This document shows, piece by piece, positions 14,338 through 14,612 of a DNA stretch of 14,612 bases. The stretch comes from JBKHHU01 sp046539045 (GTDB taxonomy: Bacteria > Planctomycetota > Phycisphaerae > SM23-33). The notes below the pieces were generated by a model that did not search any database, was not told the origin of the DNA, and saw nothing but the letters and a program-made list of their open reading frames with translations. Both the position numbers and the translations under genes were made by a program. Positions within the stretch are counted from its first letter, which is position 1. Every line of letters begins with the position of its first letter. Location of the stretch: NCBI GenBank assembly GCA_046539045.1, contig JBKHHU010000073.1, forward strand, positions 1-14,612, written 5' to 3'.

Positions 14338-14338
14338 C
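14319..14338. promoter_or_regulatory. 20-bp palindromic operator over the -35 box
   Basis: ACTTGACA-TATT-TGTCAAGT on the plus strand is a perfect inverted repeat with 8-bp arms and a 4-nt centre. It covers the -35 and half the spacer of the minus-strand promoter, the usual place for a repressor site. A dimeric HTH protein encoded by the unit is the natural candidate to bind it. Coordinates are accurate to one or two bases. Confidence 0.65.
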
Positions 14339-14399
14339 AAGTCGTGCTTCCGGATGATTTTCCCCGGCCGGTGCCTTGCTTTCGCGCCGCGGAAGAGAA

Positions 14400-14426
14400 A
14401 TTCGTGCCATTCGCGAAATTCGTGGA
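14400..14426. repeat. Nonanucleotide-period ATTCGTG repeat
   Basis: Three imperfect nonamers in a row: ATTCGTGCC, ATTCGCGAA and ATTCGTGGA, followed by TT. It lies between the HTH-unit promoter and proA. A looser set of ATTCGT copies occurs at 13066-13095. Sequences of this type recur between genes in many bacterial genomes, by recollection. Confidence 0.55.
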
Positions 14427-14469
14427 TTATACTATCGGCCCGAGTTTGGACCGAAGCGAGAGGTGAATG

Positions 14470-14612
14470 ATGGACGCGAAGCGATATATCGAGCAGAAGG
14501 CTGCGGCGGCCAGGGCGGCCGCGGGGGTGTTGGCGACGACGCGCGGCGAGCAGCGGGATGCTGCCCTGAAGGCCTGCGCCGTAGCGATTCGCAGTGCGAA
14601 GGCGGAGATCCA
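14470..14612 (+). CDS. proA: Glutamate-5-semialdehyde dehydrogenase (gamma-glutamyl phosphate reductase), N-terminal part
   Basis: Only the first 47 codons are in the window. The opening MDAKRYIEQKAAAARAAAGV followed by LATTRGEQRDAALKACAVAI resembles the N-terminal helix region of ProA, which reduces gamma-glutamyl phosphate with NADPH in proline synthesis; the catalytic Cys lies beyond the window. Two ATGs stand in tandem (14467 and 14470); GAGAGG at 14458-14463 is 6 nt from the second and 3 nt from the first, favouring 14470. A TATACT at 14428-14433 may be a -10, without a good -35. The call rests on a short N-terminal match. Confidence 0.62.
   Translation, partial: MDAKRYIEQKAAAARAAAGVLATTRGEQRDAALKACAVAIRSAKAEI

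Overview
The window (14.6 kb, GC-rich, standard stop codons) looks like chromosomal DNA from a planctomycete, most likely of the Phycisphaerae type. The clues are indirect: a secreted protein with terpene-cyclase-like repeats and a DUF4159-like C-terminus, a PQQ-repeat gene remnant, a stand-alone Memo-family protein, and a pgsA-ribBA gene pair. The phylum call is an inference from gene content, not from a marker tree.

Layout. Positions 1-2096 (minus): the 5' 698 codons of a secreted, DUF4159-like protein. 2097-2742: its leader, a broken PQQ-like beta-propeller gene, and the strong intrinsic terminator of prfB. 2743-3874 (minus): prfB (release factor 2), complete only if read through a classic +1 programmed frameshift at CTT-TGA-C. 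3875-4020: prfB leader with a four-copy heptanucleotide tandem repeat, a short hairpin and an octamer-periodic dispersed-type repeat. 4021-4713 (minus): a D-lyxose isomerase-type cupin with its own promoter. 4838-9468 (minus): a translationally coupled pair, a membrane-anchored protein with two tandem LivJ-type ligand-binding domains followed by a hybrid histidine kinase (HAMP-PAS-HisKA-HATPase-REC). 9609-10481 (minus): Memo/AmmeMemoRadiSam protein B. The strand then switches: 10580-11068 (plus) two-helix membrane protein, 11137-11811 pgsA, 11808-13043 ribBA (4-nt overlap with pgsA). 13044-13279: a palindrome and a probable C-terminal gene remnant. 13280-14286 (minus): a two-gene toxin-antitoxin-like unit, a nucleotidyltransferase-like protein and an overlapping XRE-type HTH protein, driven by a promoter whose -35 is embedded in a 20-bp perfect palindrome. 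14470-end (plus): the 5' end of proA.

How they work together. Most genes are housekeeping (translation termination, phospholipid, riboflavin and proline synthesis). Two units look accessory or regulatory: the dual-binding-protein/hybrid-kinase pair, which reads as an extracytoplasmic small-molecule sensor, and the nucleotidyltransferase/HTH pair, which reads as an autoregulated toxin-antitoxin or defence-like module. The most notable residue-level oddity is in RibBA: the conserved His of the DHBP synthase GHTE motif is Gln (residue 141), while the GTP cyclohydrolase II half has all its motifs.
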